Positions 1 to 11,398 of a stretch of 64,000 nucleotides of DNA are shown here, in pieces. A program made the position numbers and the translations under genes. The stretch is taken from positions 11,494,544 to 11,558,543 of the forward strand of contig OX393582.1 in NCBI GenBank assembly GCA_947652605.1, read 5' to 3'. A model generated the notes under the pieces. The model made no database searches. It was not told the DNA's origin and saw nothing but the letters and a program-made list of their open reading frames with translations. Every line of letters starts with the position of its first letter. Position 1 is the first letter of the stretch. The DNA comes from Elmis aenea (taxonomy: Eukaryota; Arthropoda; Insecta; Coleoptera; Elmidae).

Positions 1-87
1 CGGCCGTTGCTAAGGGTAACGGCCTGAAAAATAACTTGCTAACGCGTCCGTCAAACAGCTGTTTCTAGTACGATCGCACAAAAAAGA

Positions 88-443
88 CTAATTGACTGAA
101 GCAAAGATCACCTTTGTTTTCTTAAATCATATTACAAAAATTATATTATTGTGTTCATAATTCATAAATATGAAATTGCAACAGAAAGGTTATAATTCCC
201 AAATCTATGTTTTTCTTACCAATACTATTAAATTATTTGTAATAATCATGGAGCAAAATGTATTAAATATATGACTTGGAGTTGTTTTTAAGTAATAAAC
301 CGCTCCCTTAATTTTTTGGGTTATTTATTTAAAAATATTGACATAATTTATTACATCCCGGGATCCCGGGAAATCCCGGGATAAAGGCCGATTTCTTCCC
401 GGAATCCCGGGACAAGCAAAATGGTCAAATATGAGAAACCCTA
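88..443 (+). mobile_element. hAT-type element, 3' part (CCCGGG-rich)
   Basis: This stretch matches 61558-61924 closely over its whole length. It ends in AGAAACCCTA, the inverted form of the TAGGGTTTCT terminus at 61106. Near the end are short CCCGGG palindromes (358-412), as in the complete copy. The 5' part is outside the window or divergent (1-87 does not match the complete copy). No coding sequence is visible. Confidence 0.75.
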
Positions 444-451
444 GGTACCAC

Positions 452-971
452 ATTTGATAAATGATAATGCAGAGCAATTAATTTGGCCCGTTTGACGATG
501 CAACTTTATTGTAGGTTTCACTTTAAAAATCTTGTTATTTGGTTTATTGGTTAAGTAATTGCTTACTAAAAAAAAATAGATTTTAAAGATGATTTTAATC
601 AAAGCAGTTTGCCTATGCCTGACCGCAAAGACATACAGTAACTTGAGTACCCACCTATTTCGTGAAAAATCACTGATGCGTGTTAGGAGTAAAATTCATG
701 AACTATCGAAAATCTGCAAATGTTTTTCTGTGATTAAATAAGAAACTGAAATGAGACTTAACTTTTAATAAATAATCTCGATATTAATGTACAATTCCTT
801 CAAAATACTCTTAAACAATTACGCGAAATGTGGGAATCGGATTCGTCTTTTGCAATGATTAGATTCAAAGTTTTTAAATTTGTACATAACAAGATTTAAA
901 ATTGTGTCGTCAGCGCTCAATTTAAAAGATCTGCAAAATTAAGATGCCTGACGTTTAATATTTTAATTTTA
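452..971. other. AT-rich interval, nothing recognised
   Basis: No open frame of note, no terminal repeats and no recognisable protein similarity. Confidence 0.5.
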
Positions 972-1527
972 CTTCAGCAGGGTTGAGCAGATTTAAATCA
1001 ATTGATTTAAATTACGATTTAAATCATGATTTAAATCAAGTGATTTTTTTAAAAAAATCATTGATTTAAATCAAGTAATTTTTTTTTTAAATTATCAATA
1101 TAAATCACAGATTATATGAGTACAATATAATATTTATAACAAAACAAAATTGTATTACTACATATTAGTAATTAAATACACGAAATGGTAAATAAACCAT
1201 ATCAATTTGCGCTTGTAAAGTAATATTCATTGTGGAAATGCAATAATTCAAAATATAAATGACAAGTTTTTGACGTTAGCGAAGTGAACAGTCAGTTTTT
1301 TCAATTTCCACGGCACTGTATTGCTTCAATAACGATTTGAAGAAAAATGTCGAATATCTCGAAAAGTATGAGTTTTGGGTATAGGACATACTTAACAAAA
1401 TATGAAGTTCTTTTAAAGACGAATTCGATGATATAAGAAAATACAGGGGTTTGCATTTGAAAAAATCGAGTTACGAGTTTTTGAAAATCATGGAAGTTGC
1501 CACCTATTTATAAACACCCCTGTATGT

Positions 1528-3127
1528 TGTTACGTTACTATTGTCCGATTGGGAGTTAGGTCCCATGAGTAATAGTTTCGGCTTATTTTAGTAGCTCCAG
1601 TGTCTAGTATATTTTCACGCATGTCAATTGGTATTGTCTACCGTTCACGCACTTCCGGTTATTGTCTGGTTTGGTGATACACCTGTGATTTGTGCAGGGT
1701 GAATATCCAGGGAAATATTGTAAATTTTGGTGGATCTCGACTTTTGTAGTCACGCGTACGGCGAATTTGGTCCAGCCAAATAAAACCGTTGGATTATTTA
1801 GCGGCACATAAAACAGGTAAATCTTTTCTTCAAGCCACGTGAAAATTGGAGGTTATCTTACATTTCGTTTCTTTTTAGGTGTTTACGTTTCGTACTTAAA
1901 TTGGCTGATATTTCGTTTGTGTAACGTTTGGATGTACGTTTTGCTTTGAGCTGGAGGTTAAGCTCAGTCCTTTTCTCCAAGTTTCGTTTAACGTTGTGAT
2001 CGGACGTTTGATACTCCGTTGAAGATTGGTTCCGTGGATGTTTATCTGTTAGTTTGGACTACGGACAGCAGTTCCGGCCCTCTTCTCTTTCATCGTGCCT
2101 TCGGCGGCTCATCGAAAGCTAAGCTTACATATTTAAGCCCCGACTAGCTACGTTCTTAATATTTTTATTATCTTACGTTAACTATTGTAGAGCCCTCAGC
2201 TCGTACTATAGTTAGTTCACTGTTTTGCTTTGGCGTTATGTATTAACGTTTAGTTCATTACGTTGTATTTTTGCTAGTGTCATTTATTAACGTTTAAATC
2301 AATTCTTATATTGTTGTTAACAGGACCTTACGTCCATGATACATCCTACGTTCTCAACAACCTTTGAGTGGCTTTGGTGTCACTAAATTCTTATTTGAAA
2401 GCTACGATTAATAAGTTAGAGACCGTTTTCGGTTTGCAAGGTATTTTTTATTTACGTTACCGCTTGGCGATTTTACTGCCACAGTTTTGATAGGTTGGAG
2501 AGCTCTTCCACTTTATTGACGTTGTGTTATCAGTCTTACATACAGGTATAAATATATGTTGGTGTTTTTTATATAGGTACTTGCAAACCCCGGAACAGGA
2601 CCGATCTTATTTCGTCGTACATATTTTATTTAGGTTTAATTATAACGAAGGGTTTCTTCGTAGTGGCCTTCTAAGTCTGTTGAGGCGAGGACCATTTTAT
2701 TGTCAAGTGCGTTCTATATTTTGTTTGTTATTTTCATTTTTGTGTTTGGTGTTATTAAAGGCATATACCGTTCAAGCCTACGAGTTCTTTTATTTCTTTC
2801 CTTAGGTTTTTTCGCTATTTTGCCTTACAGAATAAATAGTGTGGCGCCCTTTTGATCTCTACAAGTTTAGTTCTAATCTGGACCTACCCCTTCTCGTCTG
2901 ACTTAGCCGCGAGTCCGAATCACCCGTTCTTGTTGTACGAGTATAGGCTTTCTTTATTAAGTGGCCGATATTCATGTAACAAAATTGGCGCCCAACGTGG
3001 GGCGCCAATTTTGTTAATTAATGAGATCTCGACGAAGTTCCGTCTGACTTAGCCGCGAGTCCGAATCACCCGTTCTTGTTGTACGAGTATAGGCTTTCTT
3101 TATTAAGTGGCCGATATTCATGTAACA
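1528..3127 (+). mobile_element. Collapsed Gypsy-type LTR retrotransposon
   Basis: A full 5' LTR (1528-2981) begins TGTTAC and ends GTAACA. It is followed by a primer binding site, TGGCGCCCAACGTGGGGC at 2986, of the tRNA-Lys-like type used by Gypsy elements. After only 59 bp comes an exact 87-bp copy of the LTR 3' end (3041-3127, same as 2895-2981). A 4-bp target duplication ATGT flanks the whole (1524-1527, 3128-3131). The internal coding region and most of the 3' LTR are deleted. Confidence 0.85.
2981..3012. repeat. Perfect palindrome over the primer binding site
   Basis: AAAATTGGCGCC (2981-2992) and GGCGCCAATTTT (3001-3012) are perfect 12-bp inverted arms around an 8-nt loop. They cover the LTR end and the primer binding site. 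Confidence 0.9.
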
Positions 3128-3834
3128 ATGTGTGATTCAAATTTTTTCATATCGAGCGAACACAGAAATTTTTTCTGCATGTCCATACCAAATTACAACT
3201 CTGTACTTCAAAATAACTTCAGGAGAATTTTTTAAATAAAGACTTAAAACCTTGAATAATTTAGAAAATTATTTTTTTTTACAACGCCGTATAAAAACCT
3301 GTAGTATTTTATATTGATGCAAAGCTAAAATTAAGGCTGTCAAAAATATTAAATAAAAAATTGGGTGTTGTATTTGAAATATAAAAGTTGCATTTAGTTC
3401 CAGAAAGGTGACTCACCCTGTATATTTGAAAATATTTTTATTGTGTGTTTAAAAAAAAACTGTATAAAATAGCATTTGAATCAACTTCATATCTCAAGCC
3501 GTTTATCCACAATCGACCGATCCCGCACTAATGACACCCTGTATATAATTAATTAAACATCACCATTTAGCACTGATTTTTTCAAAATTCTTAATCATTA
3601 TATTTAATTTTTCATTTTGACAAAAATTCTCCAATGAATTTAATATATTGGTTATTAAATATATTAGCACAAAACAGAAACAGCATGTGAATATGTCACT
3701 AAATTCGATAATATGGTACATTTGATTTAAATCAAAAAAATCTGATTTAAATCAAAAAAATCTGATTTAATTCAAATAAATCGATTTTTTTGATTTTTTT
3801 AAAAAAATCATGATTTTTATCCACCCTGCTTCAG

Positions 3835-5116
3835 TGTAATATCATTTACTTTTAAAAGCATCACATGAAACAAAAAATGATGCATCATTTACTAAAATAT
3901 GTAATAGGTACTTCAAAAGAACCAATTTGTAAGAATTTTAACTTTAGTTAAACAAATTACTATAAACATTTTACGGTCATAACTTGGAGTACAACATCAG
4001 TGTTTGGATTTTCTCCACTAACAAACGATTTGTTGATAAATTTCTAGATCATAAAAGGGACACACTACTCGTAAAATATGTTCTTATAGAAAAGAATGAC
4101 AAGAATACAACTACAATAAAAAAGGATGACAACAGCAATCCAAAAGTATTGGGACTGTCACACTATGTATCACCCACCGAGAAATGTACAGTCGGTCGAA
4201 TAATTAAGGAGTTTGTTGTTTTTAATTTACTTCTTACTGTGTAATAATTGCTCTAGATCTGAGTATTACTTAAAACAACGTTTGATGGTAGAACCACCTT
4301 ATAAAGACTGCACCATTTTACTTGCAAAGAATGCGCGCATTGGTAAATAGAAAAATTTCGATTTTATCTCTAACTGTTTAATAGCCAACGCGATTGCAAA
4401 AATTACCTTTATTTACAACTTTTCAGTTTTCCCCTTATTTTTTCGAAGGAAATCGCCAGTGGCACGTATAACTCTGCAAAACCAAAATCATTCATAAAAA
4501 TGATTTTAAGTTCAAGAAATGAAAGCACAAACTATTTTTATGTCAATTTCATGTAGCAATTAATTGCCAATGAGCCTTGTTATCTTCCATCGCTTATAAT
4601 ATTAAATAGTCATGGAAAATTATCCCTCTGCAGAAATTAATCACAACTTGAGTGCGTGGTAAAGAGTTTGTAAAGTGTGCGAAGCTCCAAAATTTCCCAG
4701 AGCGTATTAACGAATTAATCTGGAAGCTAACTAACCTTATACAGTCTGATTATGTAACTTAATAACCTCTGTAATTTTAACTAATGACTTGTAAGCCTGC
4801 TAATTGCTATCATATTTCTAAAATGTCAGTAATCCTTAAGGAAAGTCTGAAAGTTATCCTGATTCATACGTCAAATTCTGTCCAGATGGGACGAACGTTA
4901 CCAGGAAGTGTTGTAGAAAATGGCTTGAAGGCATGAAAGAAAATACGTTCTTGCAACTCATTTATTTTGTTTTAAGTTTGTAGTAAAACAGTTTCTGCTA
5001 CATTAGGATAATGACTTGCTGAACTAAAGTGACGCTTTTAAAATTTGTTTCATTCAACTTTACTTAGTAGGTACTTAAGTCGATTGAAGTTAAGAATTAC
5101 GTGTTAAATAATAAGT
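3835..5116. other. AT-rich interval, no gene recognised
   Basis: An 86-codon open frame at 3984-4244 has no recognisable domain. A block of about 45 bp near 4270 resembles 52880. Nothing else is identified. Confidence 0.4.
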
Positions 5117-5300
5117 AGTATATTACATAACGAGAGTTGTAAGAAGCATATTACGCACGATTGGAAAAGTTGCACACGGAGCCGCGTACCCGCGAGTGCG
5201 TTTTTCCACGAGTGCGTAACTGCTTTACAACTCGTGTTGTGTAGCATACTTTTTCTACAATCACATAATACCTACGATTTTAACGGCTTTTTGGCTAATA

Positions 5301-6586
5301 ACGGGTTACAACTAAAAATCCGCACTAAGAATCAAGTGGCCCATGCCTCGTTGCTTTTAATGTAATTTTCATGACACTAACGGTTAGCATGATATGACTA
5401 CTGTACCACTTTTTTTGTTTTGTTGTATCAATTCGTTTGTAAACGTCAAAAATGTCATCCAAAGAAAAAACTGTGCGAGAGCGTGTTGTGAACTTTTTCA
5501 ATATGCATAATTGGAAAAAAATATGTTGTAGAACATTTTACTAAAGAAGGGATACCAAAACGCACAATCTATGATATTTTGAAGCGTGGTTCAGTGAAAC
5601 GAACGGTCGGATCTGGTAGAAAAGCGAGAATTATGACGAAAAAGAATTTAAGGAAGTTGAAACCTAAATTTAACAACAAATCAGGGGTGGGCCAAAATCA
5701 AGCTGCTAAATTATTCAATTGCTCTCAACAGTATATCTCAAAGTCCTTAAAAATGTTAGGTATAAAAGCTAGAAAGAAACAAAAGTCTTCATGTTACACA
5801 GATGAACAGATAACTACAGTAAAATCAAATTGTCGATGGATGTTAAATAATTTAAAGGGGAAAAATTTCATTTTGGACGACGAAAGTTATTTCACATTAA
5901 ACAAATCTCAAATGTCTGGAAATGATATATATTACACCGACGATCCTTCTAGTACATCTCCTAATGTGAAATACAAAATGAAGAAAAAATTTGAACCAAA
6001 AGTCGTACATAGCCGTGTCCTGTGAGGGTATTTCTGAGCCGTATTTAAAAAAAAATGGGTTGGCGATTAATCAAGAAACATATCAAAATGAATGTTTGGC
6101 AAAAATGTTAATTCTGTTTATCTAAAAGTTTCATTATAACAACGAATTTTTATTTTGGCCCGATAAAGCATCTTCACATTATGCAAAGAAAACAATAGAG
6201 TTCCTTAACACCCAAAATATCCCATTTGTGCCTAAAATGCGCAATCCAACAAATGTACCTCAATGTCGACCGATTGAAGACTTTTTTGGGTATTTAAGTG
6301 CCTTAGTATATGAAAATGGATGGCATGCAAAAAGCGAAACAGTTGAAGCGTAGAATAAAAACGTGCATTAAAAAAATTAACATGAGAGGCATACAGCGTG
6401 CTTGTAGCAGTATTAGAACAAAATTACGTAAAGTGGCAGATTATGGACCTTATGTAGCAAACCATTAGGCTTTAAGTCTAGTTTATGGCAAGTTGTAACA
6501 TTGTAATACTAAATATTAAACAAGTGGTGACATACTGAATTGATGTTTTGTAAGATATTTAGTGCGGATTTTTAGTTGTAACCCGT
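5301..6586 (+). mobile_element. Tc1/mariner-superfamily element, 1,286 bp
   Basis: Perfect 28-bp inverted repeats lie at 5301-5328 (starting ACGGGTTACAAC) and 6559-6586. TA target duplications are at 5299-5300 and 6587-6588. It contains a broken transposase gene. Confidence 0.95.
5452..6468 (+). pseudogene. Tc1/mariner transposase pseudogene
   Basis: The reading frame starts at ATG 5452 (MSSKEKTVRERVVNFF) but slips in an A-run near 5515. The longest open piece, 5579-6025, has an N-terminal helix-turn-helix region and the catalytic motif ILDDESYF. Downstream, in other frames, are WPDKASSHYAKK and a tail ending VADYGPYVANH at stop 6468. By my count 37 residues separate the second catalytic Asp from the Glu of RPIED, which fits a DD37E-type enzyme. 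Frameshifts near 5515 and 6010 and in-frame stops (for example near 6123 and 6350) mean it cannot make an active enzyme. The perfect terminal repeats mean it could still be moved in trans. The subfamily is an inference from spacing. Confidence 0.88.
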
Positions 6587-7067
6587 TATACTGTAATAGT
6601 ATGATCGGAGTACCGAGTAATTATTAATGAAATTTAAGGGGTAAATTAAATTAAAACCGAATTTTTTGTTTATAGTCAGTTTCGTGGAAGGGCGACGGAT
6701 GGGCGCGCTTTAGTTTGTGTTAAGTAAGAAAAGTACAAATGTTTTGGGTAGAACATGGAATATGTCAAATAGCAGGTCGTAAAGATTATGCAGTTATAGG
6801 TACGTCGAAATTTTAAACCATCTGGCCAGCAGGTATCTAAGGCAGTGGGTCAAAATTACGAACTTTAATACACTGTTTACAGCTCTAGGTAATTACGGGT
6901 ACTTGCATTTTTATTACTCAGTTTTATCGAATGGGATTAATTGAATCAGGAGAATAATTTAAATTTGGTAATTAGTAAGAATGGTTTAAATCGTTTGAAA
7001 TGTAAGGTAATTAGAGTATACGCGTGGGAATTACATTTTTCAGTCATTGCTTTAAAGTGGGGATAGG

Positions 7068-7341
7068 TCACGTGTTTTTTTCACGTGTTTTTTCCGCTCG
7101 CGCGGAGACTGCTATAGGGGGGTTGACCCCCTCTTCAGTCGTTAGAGGTGCAAGGATAATGGGTAGGGATGTGGATAGTCAAGGATGGGTAAGGATAGGT
7201 GGAAGTACTGCCACAGCATTTGCCTTAACCATAGAGGAAACCATCTGAAACCTCTACAATGACAGTCGGCCCTGGGAATCGAACCCAGGACCTCCCGATT
7301 ACCAGTTAGGTTGTTAACACAACCAGCCACCAGGCTCGGTG
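7068..7341 (-). mobile_element. tRNA-derived SINE, full length
   Basis: Read on the minus strand, the head is tRNA-like with a B box GGTTCGATTCC and an A-box-like TGGCTGGTTG. The tail ends in a CACGTG-containing segment. A 9-bp target duplication GGGGATAGG lies at 7059-7067 and 7342-7350. Copies are at 19584-19697 (truncated) and 38346-38601. The boxes are those of RNA polymerase III; mobility would depend on a LINE enzyme. Confidence 0.88.
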
Positions 7342-7620
7342 GGGGATAGGAAGGGTTGCTGATTTTCTAACTAAGCTGAGTAGAGGGAATGTCAGTAACG
7401 AATCACAAAAAAGTAAATCTAACATTCTGCATACGTCACAATTTGCCTCGAATTAGTAACAAATGAGGATGAGAAAATTATTAAAATGAACGCCTATTTG
7501 ACGCGGGGTGATGCATAGATTAACAAAAATGCAGGGAGGAGTTTGAGAGGGTGTATTAAAGCCAAAACTCGCGAAGGTAACGGGACGGACGACTTTTTAT
7601 CCGAACCTCGACTAAGAGTT

Positions 7621-7860
7621 TTCCTGGCGTTCTGCGCTGGGAGCCGAACTCTGATTTCTTATATAAAATATTATTTTTATGCTTCCTTGTGGGTTCTTCT
7701 TGGCGTTTTGCGCTGGGAGCTGAAGCCCAAGGAACTTCCTAATTACGCGAAAGCTTTCTTGGCGAGAAATCGCTGGGAGCCGAGCTGCGCGTTCCATTTA
7801 CCTTTTGTTTTTAATAATTTATTCTTCCTGGCGAATCGCTCGCTGGGAGCTGAATTTAAA
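7621..7860 (+). repeat. Four spaced copies of a TGGCG...CGCTGGGAGC motif
   Basis: TGGCG occurs at 7625, 7701, 7760 and 7829, each followed after 5-9 bases by CGCTGGGAGC and then C/T-GA. Spacing is 76, 59 and 69 bp. The array lies inside the solo LTR. Confidence 0.8.
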
Positions 7861-8291
7861 TTCTACACCACGCGACGTTGACATTTTTCTAAGAACTACA
7901 ACGGAACCATTACATTCCGTTTTTTTCTTTTCATTGTAAAATAACCAAAACGACATAGTTTTGTAGAGCTAGCAACGAAAATAGATAAATAAATACCAAA
8001 TAATAAAATTCCATCTGTTTTATTTATTACTGTTTTGAGAGCTACTCTAGTTAACTGGCAAACTACGATCCAACAACGTCAACGGCCCAACCACAACAAT
8101 AGACGATCACGTGCTTACAAAAAAGGGTTAAATAAAAAAAAAGAGAAAACAAAAAGAAAAGAAAGTAATCAAAATAAAGTACAAAGTTCTTAGCGAACTG
8201 TTACAATACACATATAATTACGTTGTCTTGTCAATTTTGACGAAATCTACTTTGATCATTTCTGACAAAGACTGTGCTTTTGCTTACCGTA

Positions 8292-9855
8292 CCTTAAGAC
8301 CCACTTACTAGACAAAATCTTGATTCCCGGGAATCCCCGGGGCCTTTTAATATTTTTTGAATATTTTGAGGAATTATTTGATAGCTTACATTAAAATGTG
8401 AAATTTATACCGTGTGTATTTTTTTTGTGTAATTTCTTCTTTGTGTAATTTCTTCTTTGGTAATTGCTGTGTAATTTTATAACCTGTAACTTCTTCCTGT
8501 GTAATTAAATCATGTAACCCCTTTAAATCTTAAAAAAAAAATAAGTCCTGTTCCTTAAAACATACGTCCAATACCACTAAGAAATTGCTATATTTTTTGC
8601 TGTTTTTAAATTTATCAAAATACAGTAACAGAGACGGTAAAAGTATCCTATAAATTATTCCTAAAATAAAAGGAATATAATGTCGAGCAATATTTTACTT
8701 ATTTCATAAAAGATTTACGGAAAAGCGACACGAATTTTCACTTCTCCTACCATAATTATGCGCAACTTTCCTTACATTTTTCCTTCTCATGATACAAGCT
8801 ATTTGTGAGATCTTGACAGGCAAGGATCCTCGACTACTAAAGAATTCGTCGCACGAGGCCGCCTATGTTCGCATTTTGATAAATTATCGCCCCATACCTG
8901 ATATTCGCATTATAAATGCCACTTACATTGTAAACATCTTTTACGAAAAACTTTTCACTGTCACATAAAAGAGCAGAGCTTACACAATTTTTCCAGCATA
9001 ACAAATGCGCTCGAAATGGATTAAATATAAATGGCATAAAAACAGAGTTTGCAAATTCTATTGTCTTCAACACACACTAAAGGGGAGGAAATAAAGTTGT
9101 TTGGGCCTGTGAAGTTAAATTAATTGCGAATGAAAAATTTAAATAGGTATGCGAAAAGTTAGAGAGGTGTGTACATGCATTTATAAATCAAGGCTACCTT
9201 GGTTTTGGGAAATTTGCTCAAAATTAATTGCAAACGTCCTTTTAATAAAGAAAACTTTAATTTAACTTTATACCGGGTGGTCCACTTTTTAGTAGCAGAA
9301 CTTTAAAAATCAACAATTCGATATAATTTTGTCAGTTTAGTGTCAACTAATAGTATTTCGCGACTAAAAATTAAATTATTTGTTGCGGCTGGACGGTGGA
9401 GTATGGTACATATGGGTACCAACAGGGTTTTAGTGGGGTACCTATACTATATCTCAAATAAAACTTCCCATTTCGGCTTAAGCAGTTGGAACAACCCACG
9501 TACATACACAATCTTGGATTATAAACCTTAAATGATTTGTATGGCACAACACTTGAAATCATAATCTTATACCACATCTTCCTAATTGCTTTTCTTTGAG
9601 CATAATGACCATAATGGTGCAGTTCTAAACAAGTTCTCGCTAAAAGCTTATTACCTTATATACACTATACCTAATAGATTTTAACTTATAATTGTTTTCA
9701 AGCAAAAACTTTTGGGAAACACTGATACAGATATTAATTTTCTTTTACCTAAGAACCCAAATTAAACCTTATTGAACCCATAATTAGGGATCAAATTTCG
9801 ACTGCTTGCGATAATAGTCATGGAGACGCCTTCAATTAGATTACGACTTTCATTG
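8292..9855. other. AT-rich interval with a CCCGGG remnant
   Basis: TTCCCGGGAATCCCCGGGG at 8323 resembles the CCCGGG palindromes of the hAT family at 358 and 61115, but no element ends are visible. A 78-codon minus-strand frame (8837-9073) shows no recognisable domain. Confidence 0.4.
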
Positions 9856-9863
9856 GCGTAGAC

Positions 9864-10315
9864 CAGAGATGGCAAATAGGTGGCACGCGTGCCAAACTTG
9901 GCACGCGAGAGATTTTCGACGACACCCTAAATAATTCTATGAATTAATTTGTTTTTAAAATTTTAACTTTTTCGAAATGTTTTATTTATTTTTAATTAGT
10001 ATGCTAATTATCCACAACTACATGTTATTTAAATATCAAAAAATTAAAAATACCAGAAAATAATAACTCTTCTTACATCGATACAATAATTTGATCATTA
10101 CTATACATATAAAATACCAACTGTAGCGATGCACGGAACTTTTGATTGCATATGTATTTAGTGGCACATAAAATCATGTCGTTGGCAATACTGAACGAAA
10201 TAACTGACAGTTGTTTCTGGTAGGTAGGTTAGGTTAGGTTAGGTACTGGCACGGGGAAAAATTTGTATTAAATTTAATCTAATTTTGGCTGATCAAATCC
10301 TATTTGCCATCCCTG
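9864..10315 (+). mobile_element. hAT MITE, 452 bp
   Basis: Inverted ends CAGAGATGGCAAATAGG at 9864 and CCTATTTGCCATCCCTG ending at 10315 differ at one position. The 8-bp target duplication GCGTAGAC lies at 9856-9863 and 10316-10323. It is non-coding. It holds palindromic GGCACGCGTGCC near its left end and a TTAGG array near its right end. Confidence 0.95.
10221..10244 (+). repeat. TTAGG telomere-type array
   Basis: Three exact TTAGG units preceded by two TAGG units, inside the hAT MITE. TTAGG is the common insect telomere repeat. Confidence 0.85.
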
Positions 10316-10323
10316 GCGTAGAC

Positions 10324-10640
10324 TGAATAATTGTAAACACAAATAAAATTCAAAGAAAGAGACGGATATTGTGCATTTGTTTCCTTTAGTGTTGCCTCTT
10401 CTTAATCCGCTGTGAGCAGTTTTAAAAGAAATAGACTATATGTGTATCATCAGGTACCAAATAACGTAATAAAACCTGCAAGTATTATTTTTTTGAAAAG
10501 AAAATTTATTCAAAATTCAAAGAACCGCTCTATTTAGTATGGTATACAAATACAAACTTTCAGAAACATCTTTTAACTCCTTTTGAGTCAATGGTCATTG
10601 GTTCATTTTCTTGCTAAAATAAAAATAGTTGATTTCTATC
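10324..10640. other. AT-rich interval, nothing recognised
   Basis: No terminal repeats or coding similarity seen. Confidence 0.4.
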
Positions 10641-10649
10641 CCTGCTGGT

Positions 10650-11020
10650 TCGCATGTGTACCGGTGAAAATATCGGCTGGTACACATATGTACCGCACTA
10701 AAACAATACAAACAATTGAAAAACTATAAACAACTAATACATGCCCAATTATAAAAAAATATTGCAAATAAATTACAACAATGTGTAGAATATATTTTGC
10801 TTTATCATTGTACTAAAATACTTTTATTGGACCAGAAACACTTAACAACTGTTCACTATGTAAGCCTAATCTCAAAATCTGCCGTATATTTACATTGAGA
10901 CACATAACTGCAAGTCTAAATACCGGCATGGTACAATTCTCGCATCTCTAAAACGTTTAATTTGGCTTTCAGTGTTTTAAACATGTGTGGTACATATGTG
11001 TACCATTCGGGACGAAAGGA
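10650..11020. mobile_element. Possible degraded piggyBac-type MITE
   Basis: Two palindromes, GGTACACATATGTACC (10679-10694) and GGTACATATGTGTACC (10989-11004), sit near opposite ends. The right one is followed by GGGACGAAAGG, as at a similar palindrome-bearing end at 15317-15336. No TTAA is preserved at either edge, so the class is inferred from layout only. Confidence 0.35.
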
Positions 11021-11250
11021 AACCCATCTAGTGACTGGGGCGGTATTCCGAACTCGCTCGTGTTGAAGAGGGTGCTACATACAGCGAGCGTCTCCATTAC
11101 GAGTGGAGCGGTCGCTTCTGTATTCTCATCTACCCCTGCCTTTGCAATTCTTCGACGCAAGTGGGTAGATGTTGCAACATTGGAATTTTGCATAGGCTGT
11201 CACTTTTACGTCAATTTTTGAATGTTCTGTGGTTTTTGTTTTGATTGATT

Positions 11251-11398
11251 ATGGGGAAATTAACGGAGCAGCAGAAAGCAGCATTAGTAGAAATTCTTGG
11301 GAGAATAGTTAATTATTAAGTGGAAAATTTTCACAAAATTTTACATATAACGATGCCCAAAAGCAATGGAGTGTAATTGCTACAATTTTAAATAGTAT
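11251..11398 (+). pseudogene. Myb/SANT-like (Zeste-type) DNA-binding protein, N-terminal fragment
   Basis: It opens at ATG 11251 with MGKLTEQQKAALVEIL, then shifts frame after a TAA near 11318 and continues as KFSQNFTYNDAQKQWSVIAT. These are hallmarks of the Myb/SANT-like domain found in Zeste-like insect proteins and in the accessory protein of PIF/Harbinger elements, where it binds DNA and assists the transposase. Only the first half of the domain survives; sequence beyond about 11398 belongs to the opposite-strand transposase fragment. It is a pseudogene by frameshift and truncation. Confidence 0.7.

Larger units (their letters stand above)
978..3828 (+). mobile_element. Non-autonomous TIR element with ATTTAAATC repeats, hAT-like
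   Basis: The ends are CAGGGTTGAGC at 978 and its imperfect inverse, ATCCACCCTG, ending at 3828. Both ends carry arrays of GATTTAAATCA (985-1080 and 3723-3812). A 6-bp direct repeat CTTCAG flanks it (972-977 and 3829-3834). The CAGGG terminus suggests hAT, but hAT normally gives 8 bp, so the class is uncertain. It encloses an LTR retrotransposon (1528-3127); without that it would be about 1.25 kb. Internal modules resemble those at 34690-35330. Confidence 0.7.
6592..8205 (+). mobile_element. Solo LTR, 4-bp target duplication
   Basis: It begins TGTAATAG and ends CTGTTACA, with the 4-bp duplication ATAC at 6588-6591 and 8206-8209. It landed on the TA at the right edge of the mariner element. 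A SINE is inserted inside (7068-7341). Part of its 3' region recurs at 12413-12500. No primer site or coding region follows, so it is a solo LTR, probably Ty3/Gypsy by its 4-bp duplication. Confidence 0.8.
5117..8291 (+). mobile_element. MITE split in two by later insertions
   Basis: The outer pieces 5117-5300 and about 8206-8291 together match one intact copy in inverse orientation at 23571-23826. The join is clean: with the mariner element and the LTR removed, the sequence reads from GGCTAATA straight into CACATATAATTACGTTG, as in the intact copy. The family carries CGAGTGCGTA-type inner repeats and no coding sequence. Confidence 0.85.

Noticed and set aside
7262..7335. tRNA-like sequence with a perfect B box
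   Set aside because: It is the head of a repeated SINE with target duplications, not a stand-alone tRNA gene; the same holds at 38350-38425.
8837..9073. 78-codon minus-strand frame with a GTAAGT inside
   Set aside because: No recognisable domain and no matching acceptor; composition is like the surroundings.
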